Shown one piece after another: positions 10,329 to 21,778 of a stretch of DNA of 64,000 bases. How positions within the stretch are numbered: position 1 is the first letter of the stretch; each line of letters starts with the position of its first letter. A model generated the notes under the pieces. That model saw only the letters and a list, made by a program, of their open reading frames with translations, had not been told where the DNA came from and did not search any database. A program made the translations under genes and the position numbers. Source of the stretch: an uncultured Turicimonas sp. (GTDB lineage Bacteria; Pseudomonadota; Gammaproteobacteria; Burkholderiales; Burkholderiaceae_F); NCBI GenBank assembly GCA_947854175.1, contig CANTYJ010000027.1, positions 1 to 64,000 on the forward strand, given 5' to 3'.

Positions 10329-11990
10329 TTAGTCCTTCAGGGATTTAAATCTGAGACGATGAGGAGCAGCTGCTTCTCCAAGTCTGCGCTTTTTGTCCGC
10401 TTCGTACTCGGTATAGTTACCGGCAAAGAATTCGACTTTTGAGCCACCTTCAAATGAAAGAATGTGCGTAGCAATTCTATCCAGGAACCAGCGGTCATGA
10501 GAGATCACCAAGGCACAACCTGCAAACTCCAATAAAGCCTCTTCAAGAGCTCGCAGGGTCTCTACATCAAGGTCATTGGAAGGTTCGTCAAGCAATAAGA
10601 CATTACCTCCGTTTAAAAGAGTTTTTGCCATGTGCAAACGACCTCTTTCGCCTCCTGAGAGATTACCAACAATCTTCTGCTGATCTCCGCCTTTAAAGTT
10701 GAATCTTCCTAAATAGGCACGACTGGGCATTTCAAATTTCCCGACCTTGAGAATATCCAACCCATTGGAGACGGCTTCCCAAACGGTTTTATCATTCGGT
10801 AACGATTCTCTGGTTTGTGTGACCGAGCTGATTTTCACGGTTGGGCCAATATCAATTTCACCGGAATCCGGTTTTTGTTCCCCGGTGATCATTTTGAACA
10901 AGGTAGATTTACCCGCCCCGTTAGGTCCGATAACCCCGACAATTGCCCCCGGTGGAATAGTAAAACTTAAATCGTCGATTAAGAGTCTGTCGCCGAAAGC
11001 TTTGGATACGTTCTTAAATTCAATAACCTTGTCTCCAAGTCTGTCAGCAACCGGAATGAAAATTTCATTGGTTTCATTTCTCTTCTGATATTCGTAGGAA
11101 CTCATTTCCTCGAATCTTTGGAGACGGGCTTTGCTCTTAGCCTGTCTGCCTTTAGCATTTTGTCTGACCCATTCAAGCTCGTGTTTCATTGCCTTGATAC
11201 GGGCATCTTCCTTTTTCTGTTCCATCAAAAGACGTTGTTCTTTCTGGTCGAGCCAGGAAGAATAGTTGCCTTTCCATGGAATACCATGACCACGGTCTAA
11301 TTCAAGAATCCATTCTGCGGCATTGTCAAGGAAGTATCTATCGTGTGTCACTGCTACGACTGTACCCGGGAATCTTTGTAAGAACTGTTCCAACCAATCA
11401 ACACTTTCTGCATCCAAGTGGTTTGTCGGCTCATCCAATAGCAACATATCCGGCTTAGAAAGCAGTAGTCTGCACAATGCAACACGACGTTTTTCACCAC
11501 CTGACAAGTTTTTGATAACAGCATCCCATGGAGGCAAGCGCAAAGCATCGGCTGCAATCTCCATTTGTGTTTCCGCGTTCGTACCGGCTGAAGCAATGAT
11601 AGCTTCGAGCCTGGCCTGTTCAGCTGCTAACGCGTCAAAGTCGGCATCCGGATCAGCATAAGCTTCATAGACTTTGTTAAGTTTTTCTTGTGCAGAAAAT
11701 ACATCGCCTAAGCCTTCCGCAACTGTTTCTTTTACAGTTTTTTCCGGATCGAGAATCGGTTCCTGAGGGAGATAGCCGATATTTAATCCCGGCATCGGAA
11801 TTGCTTCACCTTCAATTTCCGTATCGACACCGGCCATAATTTTTAACAGTGTTGACTTACCGGCACCGTTTAAACCCAGAACGCCGATCTTTGCACCGGG
11901 GAAAAAGGACAATGATATGTCTTTTAAAATCTGTCTTTTGGGAGGAACAATCTTCCCAACGCGGTTCATCGTGTAAACGAATTGAGCCAT
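10329..11990 (-). CDS. ettA: ABC-F protein, energy-dependent translational throttle EttA
   Basis: Two ABC domains with LSGGEKRRVALCRLLL / LSGGERGRLHMAKTLL, MAQFVYTMNRVGKIVPPKR N-terminus. Confidence 0.95.
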   Translation of the reverse strand: MAQFVYTMNRVGKIVPPKRQILKDISLSFFPGAKIGVLGLNGAGKSTLLKIMAGVDTEIEGEAIPMPGLNIGYLPQEPILDPEKTVKETVAEGLGDVFSAQEKLNKVYEAYADPDADFDALAAEQARLEAIIASAGTNAETQMEIAADALRLPPWDAVIKNLSGGEKRRVALCRLLLSKPDMLLLDEPTNHLDAESVDWLEQFLQRFPGTVVAVTHDRYFLDNAAEWILELDRGHGIPWKGNYSSWLDQKEQRLLMEQKKEDARIKAMKHELEWVRQNAKGRQAKSKARLQRFEEMSSYEYQKRNETNEIFIPVADRLGDKVIEFKNVSKAFGDRLLIDDLSFTIPPGAIVGVIGPNGAGKSTLFKMITGEQKPDSGEIDIGPTVKISSVTQTRESLPNDKTVWEAVSNGLDILKVGKFEMPSRAYLGRFNFKGGDQQKIVGNLSGGERGRLHMAKTLLNGGNVLLLDEPSNDLDVETLRALEEALLEFAGCALVISHDRWFLDRIATHILSFEGGSKVEFFAGNYTEYEADKKRRLGEAAAPHRLRFKSLKD

Positions 11991-12049
11991 TGTTTAAATC
12001 CTTTAAAAATCACCGCAGAAAATAATTTCTTACGGTCGTCAATATATTT

Positions 12050-12724
12050 TTATTTATCTTTCTTTTTGAGCGGGTGGAATAACCAGATTCTACGGACCTT
12101 TTCAGTTTTTTCTGCGGCAATCCGTCGTTTTGTACCCATTTCATCAGGACGAAAGACCATCCACTTCTTATAGACCCCTCTTAAGTCAATCGCTCTAAGA
12201 AGCCTTTTAACGCTTTTTGGAACAAAATTTGTTCTCATCGCTGATTGAAAGTCTATTAAGGCAGGACGATTATCCGGTTTAACAAGCCAATTACCCATGG
12301 CTCCTGTATCGAGATGAACGTATCCTTTTTTGTGAATTTCCGAAAGGATTTTTTCACATTCGAGTAGATATTCAGTTGAGATCTCATCTTTTGTACAGTC
12401 TCTCAACCGTTTGCCTTCAATAAATTCAAAAGCAATGCAGTCTTCATCAACCAGAAAAGGTTCTTTGGGAATTCCTTCTACATCATTAAGGCTACAAATA
12501 TTATTGAGCTCTTTTCTTAACAAGAAACGCCCATAAGTATTTCTTACGATCCAGTTGCAACGAGAATAGTCCTTAACCGTCCATTTTTTCCCGTCATGAC
12601 TAAAAACGCCAACTTCCGGATGCCATGAAGATGCGGGTCGCATTGTGAAGAAGTTAACGTTTTTATTAAGAAGGTCTTTTCTCTTAAACAATTTTTGAAT
12701 CGATAACCTATTCTTCATCTTCAT
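12050..12724 (-). CDS. Kinase-like protein (RIO/LPS-kinase-like fold), function unknown
   Basis: FEFIEGKRL, GYVHLDTGAMGNWLV (catalytic-loop-like) and ALIDFQSA (DFG-like); overlaps tatC by 17 nt. Confidence 0.55.
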   Translation of the reverse strand: MKMKNRLSIQKLFKRKDLLNKNVNFFTMRPASSWHPEVGVFSHDGKKWTVKDYSRCNWIVRNTYGRFLLRKELNNICSLNDVEGIPKEPFLVDEDCIAFEFIEGKRLRDCTKDEISTEYLLECEKILSEIHKKGYVHLDTGAMGNWLVKPDNRPALIDFQSAMRTNFVPKSVKRLLRAIDLRGVYKKWMVFRPDEMGTKRRIAAEKTEKVRRIWLFHPLKKKDK

Positions 12725-13481
12725 CGAGATCTTTTGCCCTGCCGAAAATACTACAGAGCCAAATTCCCACTTGATAGAGAATTACTAAAGGCAATGCTAA
12801 TAAAAGCTGGGATAAAACATCAGGAGGGGTGAAAATAGCAGCAATAATAAAAGCACCTACAATCATGTAAGGTCGTGCTTTTTTGAGCTTTTCTACCGTT
12901 GTGATACCCAACCGGTTGAGAACCACTACGACAATGGGTACCTCAAATGTCACACCGAAAGCAATAAAGAGAGCCAACACAAATCCGAAATACGAATCAA
13001 TGTCCGGTGCGAAATTAACAGAATCAGGAGAGAATCCGGCGATAAACTGGAAAACCATCCTAAAGACAATGAAGTAGCAATAGCACATCCCAAGAAAGAA
13101 CATCAATAACGATGAAATAATAATCGGGAGAGCTAAGCGTTTTTCTTTTCGATATAGGCCAGGTGCGATAAATCCCCACAATTGGTAAAGGACATAAGGC
13201 AACGCGATGATGAAAGCAACGAATAACGTGACTTTCAAAGGCACCATGAACGGAGCGATAACTCCCGTTGCAAGCAGTTTTGCTCCTTGAGGCAAAGCAA
13301 CCATAAGCGGCTGACTCAAGTAATCAAAAATTTGCTTCATAAACGGGGAAAGGCAGGCGAACACAATGAGGATAGCCGCTGCCATCTTAACTATTCTGGA
13401 GCGTAACTCAATTAAATGAGCAACAAGGGTTTGCTCCTTGTCGTCCTCCGGGCCGTCGTACTCTAACTCTTTTTCGCTCAT
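12708..13481 (-). CDS. tatC: Sec-independent protein translocase TatC
   Basis: LVAHLIELRSRIVK, six TM segments, FGVTFEVPIVVVVL. Confidence 0.96.
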   Translation of the reverse strand: MSEKELEYDGPEDDKEQTLVAHLIELRSRIVKMAAAILIVFACLSPFMKQIFDYLSQPLMVALPQGAKLLATGVIAPFMVPLKVTLFVAFIIALPYVLYQLWGFIAPGLYRKEKRLALPIIISSLLMFFLGMCYCYFIVFRMVFQFIAGFSPDSVNFAPDIDSYFGFVLALFIAFGVTFEVPIVVVVLNRLGITTVEKLKKARPYMIVGAFIIAAIFTPPDVLSQLLLALPLVILYQVGIWLCSIFGRAKDLDEDEE

Positions 13482-13486
13482 GAGTT

Positions 13487-14281
13487 TTATAGGTTAATTC
13501 TTTTTTTGGAAATTCTGTTGAGTTTGGAAGCAGTTCCGAATCGAGAGACTGCATAATGCTTTTTGGGTCTGCCACTTCTGGCAGATAACCGAGTTTTACC
13601 CAACACAACAGCTTTTAAGCTTTCTAATTCTTTTGATAAAGCTTCGAGTCTTGTCTCAGCATCTTCAGTCATTGCAACGGTTCTATCCGTTTTGGTTATA
13701 AGAGCTTCTGCTGAGCTTTGTGCAGATACCTGAGGGGTGAAGTCAGTATCAAAAGGATCGTTCCAGGCAAAGGCTCCTTCGAGCTTGGAAGTGTCAACTT
13801 CTTCAGATGTGATACTCCACTTTGTTTCCGGAACTTTGACGGTCTCTGCCGGAGAGCCGCCTTCAACCATATTTTCAATAGAGGCTTCGAGATCAGTATT
13901 CTTAGGGGCAGTGTCAGAAAGCCATTGTTCCTTAACTGAGTTAATTTCAGAAGTTGCCTGTTGAGCTTGTTCCTGAATGTTTTTTCCGACAGACTCAACC
14001 GATTTATTAAGATCGTTGACTTCTTTTTCTATCTGAGACTGGGTGTTTTTCAAGTTATCCTGAAGTTCGGATGCCATTTTTTTAGCATCTTCCTGGATTT
14101 TCTTGAGTTCGGAGAGTTCTATTTCTTTGTCAATATCGTTTTTGACTTGCGAAACAAAACGCTGCGCTTTCCCCATCAGAGAACCCGCAGTTTTGGCGAC
14201 TTGTGGGAGCTTATCCGGCCCTAATACAACTAATGCTACTGCTGCAATAAGGCCGATCTCCCCCATGCTGAAATCAAGCAT
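13487..14281 (-). CDS. tatB: Sec-independent protein translocase TatB
   Basis: MLDFSMGEIGLIAAVALVVLGPDKLPQVAKTAG; between tatA and tatC. Confidence 0.93.
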   Translation of the reverse strand: MLDFSMGEIGLIAAVALVVLGPDKLPQVAKTAGSLMGKAQRFVSQVKNDIDKEIELSELKKIQEDAKKMASELQDNLKNTQSQIEKEVNDLNKSVESVGKNIQEQAQQATSEINSVKEQWLSDTAPKNTDLEASIENMVEGGSPAETVKVPETKWSITSEEVDTSKLEGAFAWNDPFDTDFTPQVSAQSSAEALITKTDRTVAMTEDAETRLEALSKELESLKAVVLGKTRLSARSGRPKKHYAVSRFGTASKLNRISKKRINL

Positions 14282-14298
14282 AGGATAATTCTTTTAAA

Positions 14299-14529
14299 TT
14301 AAGCTTCTTTCTTTTCGGTTGGCTTTACGTCAACAACGTCGTCAGCCTTCTTTTCTGCAACTTGCGGTGCATCTTTTTTCATTTCTGTCTCGGCTTCTTT
14401 CATACCTTCTTTAAAGCCTTTGACAGCGCCACCTAAATCTTTACCCATATTCTTGAGTTTACTGGTACCGAAGATTAATACAACAATGACAAGAACGACC
14501 AGCCAATGCCAAATGGAAAATGAACCCAT
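14299..14529 (-). CDS. tatA: Sec-independent protein translocase TatA
   Basis: [40 protein letters not shown]. Confidence 0.96.
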   Translation of the reverse strand: MGSFSIWHWLVVLVIVVLIFGTSKLKNMGKDLGGAVKGFKEGMKEAETEMKKDAPQVAEKKADDVVDVKPTEKKEA

Positions 14530-14538
14530 TATTTACTC

Positions 14539-14883
14539 CTAGAGTTTGGTCCAAGGACGTGGGCCGCCGAGGACATGTACATGAATATGATTTACTTCCT
14601 GACCACCGTCGTGACCAGTATTGATCACTACACGAAAGCCATTATTTGCACCTGCTTCTTTTGCCAGAACAGGAGCCAGAGCAAGCATTTTACCCAAAAG
14701 TGCTTCTTCCGCTTTACCCATTACAGCCAAAGAATCGTAGTGTTGTTTAGGGATGATTAACAGGTGAACTGGAGCTGCCGGATGTATATCCTTGAATGCG
14801 AGCACGTCTTCATCTTCATAGACTTTTTGTGACGGAATCTCACCTCTGGCAATCTTACAAAACAAGCAGTCTTCTTTCTGCAT
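14539..14883 (-). CDS. hinT: HIT family hydrolase (HinT-like); start placed at MQKEDCLFCKIA
   Basis: FCKIARGEIPSQKVYED...HIHVHVLGG histidine triad. Confidence 0.92.
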   Translation of the reverse strand: MQKEDCLFCKIARGEIPSQKVYEDEDVLAFKDIHPAAPVHLLIIPKQHYDSLAVMGKAEEALLGKMLALAPVLAKEAGANNGFRVVINTGHDGGQEVNHIHVHVLGGPRPWTKL

Positions 14884-14975
14884 AATCTTCTCCGCTTTAA
14901 TTTTCGTATTTTTAATAAAAAAACAGGATTCGATCAACCCTATAATCCCTTAGTTTTTACATTTTATGAACGTTT

Positions 14976-15302
14976 TTATTGTTCTTTACGGTTTGCTTTT
15001 TCCACCAGACCGGAGACGCCTTCCCTTCTTTTAAGTTCAAGAAGTACTTGTTCAGGTCTTAATCCTGCCTGGGCTAGTACCACCATACTATGAAACCACA
15101 AATCTGCGACTTCGTATATCAGATGTTCAGGATCGCCGTCTTTTGCTGCCATTACGACTTCTGTAGCTTCTTCCCCAACTTTTTTCAAGGCAGCATCAGG
15201 TGCTTTCGAAAATAATTTGGCTACATAAGAACTATGAGGATCCGCACCCTTCCTACTGTCTATAACATCAGCAATTTCACTAATAATTTCAATTCGTTCC
15301 AT
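14976..15302 (-). CDS. hisE: Phosphoribosyl-ATP pyrophosphohydrolase
   Basis: [27 protein letters not shown]; his operon context. Confidence 0.94.
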   Translation of the reverse strand: MERIEIISEIADVIDSRKGADPHSSYVAKLFSKAPDAALKKVGEEATEVVMAAKDGDPEHLIYEVADLWFHSMVVLAQAGLRPEQVLLELKRREGVSGLVEKANRKEQ

Positions 15303-15311
15303 GTTTTTCTC

Positions 15312-15698
15312 TTACCGGTGATTGGCATACATTACCTCAGGTGACTTGATCACCTCAGAATTTTCTTTCCAACTACCGTCTCTAAGTGTTTTATAAAAGC
15401 AGCTTCTGTGGCCGGTATGACAGGCTATACCCCCTACCTGTTCGACTTTATAAATCAATGCGTCCCCGTCACAATCCAAAAGAATCTCTTTGACAATCTG
15501 ACGGTTTCCGCTTTCTTCTCCTTTTCTCCACAATTTAGATCGTGAACGAGAAAAATAGGTCCCGAATCCGGTTTGAATAGTTTCTTCTATAGCGTCCTTG
15601 TTTGCCCAGGCGAGCATTAATACTGCGTTATCAGCCACGTCCTGTGCAATCACGGGAATCAGTCCTTTACTGTCAAACTTTATCTCATCCAGAAGCAT
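15312..15698 (-). CDS. hisI: Phosphoribosyl-AMP cyclohydrolase
   Basis: MLAWANKDAIEET, CDGDALIYKVEQVGGIACHTGHRSCFY. Confidence 0.95.
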   Translation of the reverse strand: MLLDEIKFDSKGLIPVIAQDVADNAVLMLAWANKDAIEETIQTGFGTYFSRSRSKLWRKGEESGNRQIVKEILLDCDGDALIYKVEQVGGIACHTGHRSCFYKTLRDGSWKENSEVIKSPEVMYANHR

Positions 15699-15699
15699 T

Positions 15700-16461
15700 T
15701 CAATCCAACCTGACCGTTACGCCATGGTCTCTCATATATTCTTTTGCCTGACGAATGGTATATTCACCGAAATGGAAGATGGAAGCAGCTAAAACTGCAT
15801 CAGCTTCACCAATCTTGACTCCGTCTACTAAGTGTTGCAAATTACCCACACCACCGGAAGCAATGATTGGGATATTGACAGATCGACTAACGGCTCTTGT
15901 TAATTCCAGATCGAACCCTTTTTTGGTTCCGTCACCGTCCATGCTTGTCAGCAAAATTTCGCCGGCACCTAAACTTTGAACTTTTTTAGCCCATTCTATT
16001 GCATCAATTCCGGTGTTGACTCTGCCACCATGGGTAAAGACCTCCCATTTTCCCGGAGCTGCCCTTCGGGCATCAATAGCAACCACAATACATTGTGAAC
16101 CATAAATGGCAGAAGCATTTCCAATTAAGTCCGGGTCTTTAACTCCTGCAGAGTTAATTGAGACCTTATCTGCTCCTGAGTTCAGCAGTCTTCTCACATC
16201 TGAAACTTTTCTGACTCCGCCACCCACAGTCAACGGAATAAAAACCTGAGCGGCAACATCTTCTATAACCTTAAGAATCAAGTCCCGGTTATCAGAAGTT
16301 GCCGTAATGTCTAAGAAAGTCAGCTCATCAGCACCCTGCTCATCGTATCTTCTTGCAATTTCAACAGGATCTCCGGCTTCCCTTAATTCGACAAAGTTAA
16401 CGCCTTTGACGACCTTACCGTCCGTGACGTCCAAACAAGGGATAATTCGTTTGGCGAGCAT
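15700..16461 (-). CDS. hisF: Imidazole glycerol phosphate synthase subunit HisF
   Basis: [35 protein letters not shown]. Confidence 0.97.
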   Translation of the reverse strand: MLAKRIIPCLDVTDGKVVKGVNFVELREAGDPVEIARRYDEQGADELTFLDITATSDNRDLILKVIEDVAAQVFIPLTVGGGVRKVSDVRRLLNSGADKVSINSAGVKDPDLIGNASAIYGSQCIVVAIDARRAAPGKWEVFTHGGRVNTGIDAIEWAKKVQSLGAGEILLTSMDGDGTKKGFDLELTRAVSRSVNIPIIASGGVGNLQHLVDGVKIGEADAVLAASIFHFGEYTIRQAKEYMRDHGVTVRLD

Positions 16462-17216
16462 TAAAAACTCCAGTTCGGTTTATGGTTCTTCACCAATTCC
16501 AACGCTTCTTTAAAGTCCAATGTTTTTTCATAAAGGGAGCGTCCGAGGACTGCCATTGTGACACCATCGTACTCAACCTCGAGCAGTTTACGGATATCAT
16601 CTAAGTCGCGTATACCGCCTGAGGCAATGACAGGTATATTAATGGCTTTCGCTAAATCAGCTGTTGCTTCGACATTGCAACCGGTAAGCATTCCATCCCG
16701 GGAAATGTCTGTATATAAAATCGCATCGACACCATAGGCTTCAAACTTTTGAGCCAAGTCGATTGCACTATGTCCTGATGATTTTGTCCAGCCATCAGTC
16801 ATGACAATACCATCTTTGGCATCGAGACCGACAATAATGCTTCCTCCAAACTGACTACAAACATCGTGCAGAAAGCCCGGAGCCTTAACAGCTGCAGTGC
16901 CGATAACAACATAGTCAATGCCGGCATCAAGCGTTTTTTCAACACGCTCAAGGTTACGCATTCCACCGCCAACCTCAATTTCCACATCCTCTCCGAATTC
17001 ATCTGCAATCTTGCGGATAATCGGAAGATTCACAGGTTTTCCTGTTCGTGCTCCGTCCAGGTCAACGATATGGATACGTTCCGCTCCCATATCAACCCAT
17101 TGTCTGGCCTGAGCAACCGGATCTTCATTGAAGACTGAAATGTTTGTTGTCAGATCACCTTGACGAAGACGGACACACTTCCCGTCTTTGATATCAATAG
17201 CAGGTATTAAAAGCAT
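16461..17216 (-). CDS. hisA: ProFAR isomerase HisA
   Basis: [30 protein letters not shown]. Confidence 0.97.
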   Translation of the reverse strand: MLLIPAIDIKDGKCVRLRQGDLTTNISVFNEDPVAQARQWVDMGAERIHIVDLDGARTGKPVNLPIIRKIADEFGEDVEIEVGGGMRNLERVEKTLDAGIDYVVIGTAAVKAPGFLHDVCSQFGGSIIVGLDAKDGIVMTDGWTKSSGHSAIDLAQKFEAYGVDAILYTDISRDGMLTGCNVEATADLAKAINIPVIASGGIRDLDDIRKLLEVEYDGVTMAVLGRSLYEKTLDFKEALELVKNHKPNWSF

Positions 17217-17237
17217 GATAGAACCATCTCTTTAAGA

Positions 17238-17873
17238 CTAAGGTTTCCAATTAATGAAATTCTGGTATAAGCACAGTCCCATTGCGGCACTCTTTTCCGG
17301 ATGGAACTGAGTTGCAAAGACATAATCTTTTTCAACAGCTACGGTGACCTTTCTACCATATTGCGTTGTTCCTGAAATTAAATTTAAATCTTCCGGAACC
17401 ACGTAGTAGCTGTGAACAAAATAGAACCAGGAGTTATCAGGGATACCACTCCACATAAAGTGATCTGTGGTTTTGGCCACACGGTTCCATCCCATTTGTG
17501 GAACCTTCAGGCGACTGCCGTCTTCTCCGTATTGGTTCGCAGGAAAGCGTACAACTCTGCCGGGAAAGACTCCAAGACCTTTGACGTCGCCCTCTTCGCT
17601 AAATTCGAAGAGCATTTGCTCTCCAATACAGATGGCAAAAAAAGGTTTAACTTTTATTGAGTCCCTTACAGCTTCTTCCAAGCCTGCCTTTCTAAGATTA
17701 GCCATGCAGTCCGGCATTGCTCCTTGTCCGGGGAAAATAACTCTATCAGCATCACGGACTTTTTGAGCCTCTCCTGTCACCACAATATCAGTATTCAAAG
17801 GAGCGACTTTTTTGATGGCCTGGTAAACGGAGCGAAGATTACCTGAACCGTAATCGATAACTGCTATTTTCAT
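17238..17873 (-). CDS. hisH: Imidazole glycerol phosphate synthase subunit HisH
   Basis: [14 protein letters not shown], GATase triad region. Confidence 0.96.
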   Translation of the reverse strand: MKIAVIDYGSGNLRSVYQAIKKVAPLNTDIVVTGEAQKVRDADRVIFPGQGAMPDCMANLRKAGLEEAVRDSIKVKPFFAICIGEQMLFEFSEEGDVKGLGVFPGRVVRFPANQYGEDGSRLKVPQMGWNRVAKTTDHFMWSGIPDNSWFYFVHSYYVVPEDLNLISGTTQYGRKVTVAVEKDYVFATQFHPEKSAAMGLCLYQNFINWKP

Positions 17874-18460
17874 AACACTCCCTTAGTTGAAGGAACAACG
17901 TCTTTGTTTCTTTCATCAATAGCTACTGCCATGCGTAAAGCTCTTCCAAATGATTTGAACACTGACTCGCATTGATGATGAGCATTAATTCCTTTGAGGT
18001 TATCAATATGTAAGGTCATTAAAGCGTTATTACTCAATGCCAAGAAAAACTCTCTTGGAAGTTGGCTATCAAGCTGTCCAATCATCGGTGCCGTGAAAGC
18101 GACATCCCAAGACAAATAAGGTCTTCCGGAAAAATCGATTACTGTACGGGATAAAGCTTCATCGAGCGGGACATAAGAGTGGCCATAACGGATAATCCCT
18201 TTTTTACTGCCCAAAGCGATTGCAAGAGCTTGTCCCAATGCAATTCCGACGTCCTCAACAGAGTGATGTCCGTCAACATAAAGATCGCCTTCGCATGTGA
18301 CAGTCAAATCAATCAGACCGTGACGGGCAATCTGATCGAGCATGTGATCAAAAAATCCGATACCGGTATTGATCTGAGATTTTCCTGTTCCGTCTAAATT
18401 TATACCCACGAATATCGATGTTTCGTTTGTTCTTCGTGAGACCTCTGCAGTTCTATTCAT
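17870..18460 (-). CDS. hisB: Imidazoleglycerol-phosphate dehydratase (start placed at [14 protein letters not shown])
   Basis: [45 protein letters not shown]. Confidence 0.96.
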   Translation of the reverse strand: MNRTAEVSRRTNETSIFVGINLDGTGKSQINTGIGFFDHMLDQIARHGLIDLTVTCEGDLYVDGHHSVEDVGIALGQALAIALGSKKGIIRYGHSYVPLDEALSRTVIDFSGRPYLSWDVAFTAPMIGQLDSQLPREFFLALSNNALMTLHIDNLKGINAHHQCESVFKSFGRALRMAVAIDERNKDVVPSTKGVL

Positions 18461-18467
18461 AATCTTT

Positions 18468-19775
18468 TTACTTTTCAAGGTCCTTGACACGGTACATTGC
18501 ACTTCCGGCATGGGCTGTCAGGAATTCTCCTCTGGCAAGCACATCAGCAACCTTACCTAGTTCAACTGCTCCCTTTGGAGATACTTTAAGAATGCTGGTT
18601 CGTTTCTGGAAATCCCAAACTCCTAATGGAGAGGAATAACGGGCTGTACGTGATGTCGGTAAAACGTGATTTGGACCGGCACAGTAGTCACCGAGTGCTT
18701 CGCATGTGTAAGCACCAAGGAACAATGCCCCGGCATGATGAATTAAATCAACATATTTTTCCGGCTCTTCAACTGACAACTCTAAGTGTTCCGGGGCAAT
18801 ACGGTCAGCAATCTTACAGGCTTCCTCAACCGAACGTGTCACGATGATTGCTCCACGGTTTTTGAGGCTGGCTGAAATAATGTCCTTACGAGGCATTTCA
18901 GGAAGCTGTTTTTCAATGGAAGCAACCACTTTCTTCGCAAATTCTTCATCCGGTGTAAGGAGAATTGCTTGTGCAAGCTCATCGTGCTCGGCCTGGCTGA
19001 ACAAATCCATTGCAATCCAATCCGGATTAGTCTTGCCATCACAAATCACCAAAATCTCTGATGGTCCGGCAATCATATCAATACCGACTGTCCCGAAAAC
19101 GTAGCGTTTAGCTGCTGCAACGTAAGCATTGCCCGGTCCGACAATCTTGTCAACGGCCGGAACAGTTTTAGTACCATAAGCTAAAGCTGCAACAGCCTGT
19201 GCTCCGCCAATTGTAAAACAAGTTGAAACACCGGCCAGACAGGCAGCAGCTAAAACAAGCTGATTAGGTGTACCACCGGGAGTCGGGACGACCATCACAA
19301 TATCCTTAACTCCGGCAACGTGAGCGGGCATTGCATTCATCAACACAGAAGAGGGATAAGCTGCCTTTCCTCCCGGCACGTATAGTCCGACTGAATCCAA
19401 TGCGGTATAACGAATACCCAACTCGGTTCCGTCCTCCTCGGTAATGGACCAGCTCTTACCAAGTTCATGTTCATGGAAGGAGCGAATTCTATTGGCAGCA
19501 ACTGTTAAGGCATGTTTTTGATCTTCAGGCAGAGTTTCCAGAGCCTGCTGAAGTTGTTCCTGAGTAATACGGAACTCTTCCATGCTCTTGGCATTCATGC
19601 GATCAAAGCGGTTGGTGTATTCAAGAACGGCTTCGTCACCTCGTTTATGAACATCTTCGACGATTGCTTCAGCACGTTTAGTAATTTCAGGGTCAACTGA
19701 ACTGTCTACTGCAACCAAAGCCGAAAAATCCTTATCAAAATTTGCATCTTTGGTATTTAAAAATCTAATCGTCAT
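18468..19775 (-). CDS. hisD: Histidinol dehydrogenase
   Basis: [46 protein letters not shown]. Confidence 0.97.
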   Translation of the reverse strand: MTIRFLNTKDANFDKDFSALVAVDSSVDPEITKRAEAIVEDVHKRGDEAVLEYTNRFDRMNAKSMEEFRITQEQLQQALETLPEDQKHALTVAANRIRSFHEHELGKSWSITEEDGTELGIRYTALDSVGLYVPGGKAAYPSSVLMNAMPAHVAGVKDIVMVVPTPGGTPNQLVLAAACLAGVSTCFTIGGAQAVAALAYGTKTVPAVDKIVGPGNAYVAAAKRYVFGTVGIDMIAGPSEILVICDGKTNPDWIAMDLFSQAEHDELAQAILLTPDEEFAKKVVASIEKQLPEMPRKDIISASLKNRGAIIVTRSVEEACKIADRIAPEHLELSVEEPEKYVDLIHHAGALFLGAYTCEALGDYCAGPNHVLPTSRTARYSSPLGVWDFQKRTSILKVSPKGAVELGKVADVLARGEFLTAHAGSAMYRVKDLEK

Positions 19776-20409
19776 ATTTCACCGTTTTTTCAAAAATATC
19801 TATTAAAGGCAGGAGCTCTTCTCGTTTTAACTTCATTGCGGACTGACCAACAATCAAACGGGATGAAACTTTATCAATTTCTTCAACCTCAACCAGATCA
19901 TTTGCCCGCAAGGTTGCACCGGAACTGACTAAATCGACAATTGCATCTGATAGCCCTGCGATAGGAGCCAACTCCATTGAACCATAGAGCTTAATCAAGT
20001 CGACATGCACCCCCATCTTGGCAAAGTAATTCCTGGAATACTTCATGTACTTCGTCGCAATTCTCAACCGAGCTCCACGTCTGACTTTAGCGTGGTAATC
20101 AAAATTACGCGGACAAGCAACACACATTCTGCATTTAGCAATGTTTAAATCCAACGGGATATAAAGGCCGGCCCCACCATGTTCGTAAAGAGAGTCTTTA
20201 CCGGCAACTCCCATATCTGCGGCTCCGTACTGAACATACGTCGGAACATCACTTGCGCGGACGACCACAATTCTTACATTAGGGTTATTGGTCCCGATTA
20301 ACAACTTGCGCGAAACTTCCGGATCCTCATTCGGAATGATCCCCGCAGCTGCCAAGAACGGCAGCGTTTCAGTAAATATTCTGCCTTTTGATAAGGCGAT
20401 CGTTATCAT
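19765..20409 (-). CDS. hisG: ATP phosphoribosyltransferase (short form)
   Basis: [33 protein letters not shown]. Confidence 0.96.
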   Translation of the reverse strand: MITIALSKGRIFTETLPFLAAAGIIPNEDPEVSRKLLIGTNNPNVRIVVVRASDVPTYVQYGAADMGVAGKDSLYEHGGAGLYIPLDLNIAKCRMCVACPRNFDYHAKVRRGARLRIATKYMKYSRNYFAKMGVHVDLIKLYGSMELAPIAGLSDAIVDLVSSGATLRANDLVEVEEIDKVSSRLIVGQSAMKLKREELLPLIDIFEKTVKYDD

Positions 20410-21659
20410 TTGTTGACCCTCTCTATTTTTGCGCCGAGAGCTTTTAATTTCTCTTCCATTTTCTCGTAACCGCGGTCAAGGTGATAAATTCTGTCTACTG
20501 TTGACTCACCTTCAGCAACCAGTGCCGCAATAACCAATGCCGCGCTAGCTCTCAAATCGGTTGCCATTAAAGGTGCGCCTGATAATTTAGCTACACCGCG
20601 GACAGTCGCCGTATTACCATCGATATTAATATCAGCACCAAGCCTTTGTAATTCCGGGACATGCATGAAACGGTTTTCAAAAATCGTCTCAGTAATATGA
20701 GATGCTCCCTCGGAAATGGTATCTAAGGCCATAAATTGGGCCTGCATATCGGTTGGGAATCCGGGGTATGGAACAGTGCGAATATCAACTGCTTTGGTTC
20801 TACCCAAAGAACGGGCTCTTACCCAGTCATCACCGGTTATAACTTCTGCGCCTGCTTCGAGCAATTTATCAATAACTGATCCCAGATACTCCGGCTGACA
20901 ATGAGTAACTGTGACATCTCCTCCGGTTGCAATTCCGGCGACCAGAAAACTTCCGGCTTCAATTCGGTCGGCCATAACGGAGTATGTAGTACCATGAAGT
21001 TTTTTGACTCCGTTAACAACAATCGTCACGGTGCCTTCACCACTAATGTCGGCCCCCATGGACTTCAGACAGCGTGCCAAATCAACAATTTCCGGTTCTC
21101 TTGCTGCATTCTCAATAATGGTCTGACCTTCAGCAAGAACTGCTGCCATCAGAAGGTTTTCAGTACCGGTCACCGTAACCATATCCGTTAATATCTTTGC
21201 GCCTTTTAATTTTGGAGAAGCCGCATTGACATAACCGTGTTCCAAACTGATTTCAGCACCCAGGGCTTTCATACCTTTGATATGCTGATCGACCGGTCTA
21301 GCGCCAATGGAACATCCTCCCGGCAATGAGACTTTTGCTTTGCCGAATCTGGCAAGCAAAGGTCCAAGAACCAGAATTGATGCTCTCATGGTCTTAACCA
21401 AATCGTAGTTGGCTTCTGTGGAATTTACTGCAGAGGCATCAATCTCCACACGATGTCCGTTTCTTTGCACCTTACAACCAAGATCCTCCAGCAAATGGAT
21501 CATAGTTGTAATATCTGCCAATTCAGGAACATTTTCAAACACCACCGGTTCATCTGTTAGAAGAGCAGATGCCAAAAGAGGCAATGCTGCATTTTTAGCC
21601 CCTGAGGCAACTACTGAACCCCTAAGCGGCGTTCCACCGGTAATTACTAACTTCTGCAC
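20406..21659 (-). CDS. murA: UDP-N-acetylglucosamine 1-carboxyvinyltransferase
   Basis: [33 protein letters not shown]. Confidence 0.97.
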   Translation of the reverse strand: MQKLVITGGTPLRGSVVASGAKNAALPLLASALLTDEPVVFENVPELADITTMIHLLEDLGCKVQRNGHRVEIDASAVNSTEANYDLVKTMRASILVLGPLLARFGKAKVSLPGGCSIGARPVDQHIKGMKALGAEISLEHGYVNAASPKLKGAKILTDMVTVTGTENLLMAAVLAEGQTIIENAAREPEIVDLARCLKSMGADISGEGTVTIVVNGVKKLHGTTYSVMADRIEAGSFLVAGIATGGDVTVTHCQPEYLGSVIDKLLEAGAEVITGDDWVRARSLGRTKAVDIRTVPYPGFPTDMQAQFMALDTISEGASHITETIFENRFMHVPELQRLGADINIDGNTATVRGVAKLSGAPLMATDLRASAALVIAALVAEGESTVDRIYHLDRGYEKMEEKLKALGAKIERVNK

Positions 21660-21778
21660 TATTTACTCCGAAATCTTTTGTGGGGTCCGGAAGCATAAAA
21701 ATTTCGAATCCCAACTTTTAAGTTTAAAACGTGACTAGCTCTTAATACGTTGATCTTAGGATTATTTATTGGTCGTTA

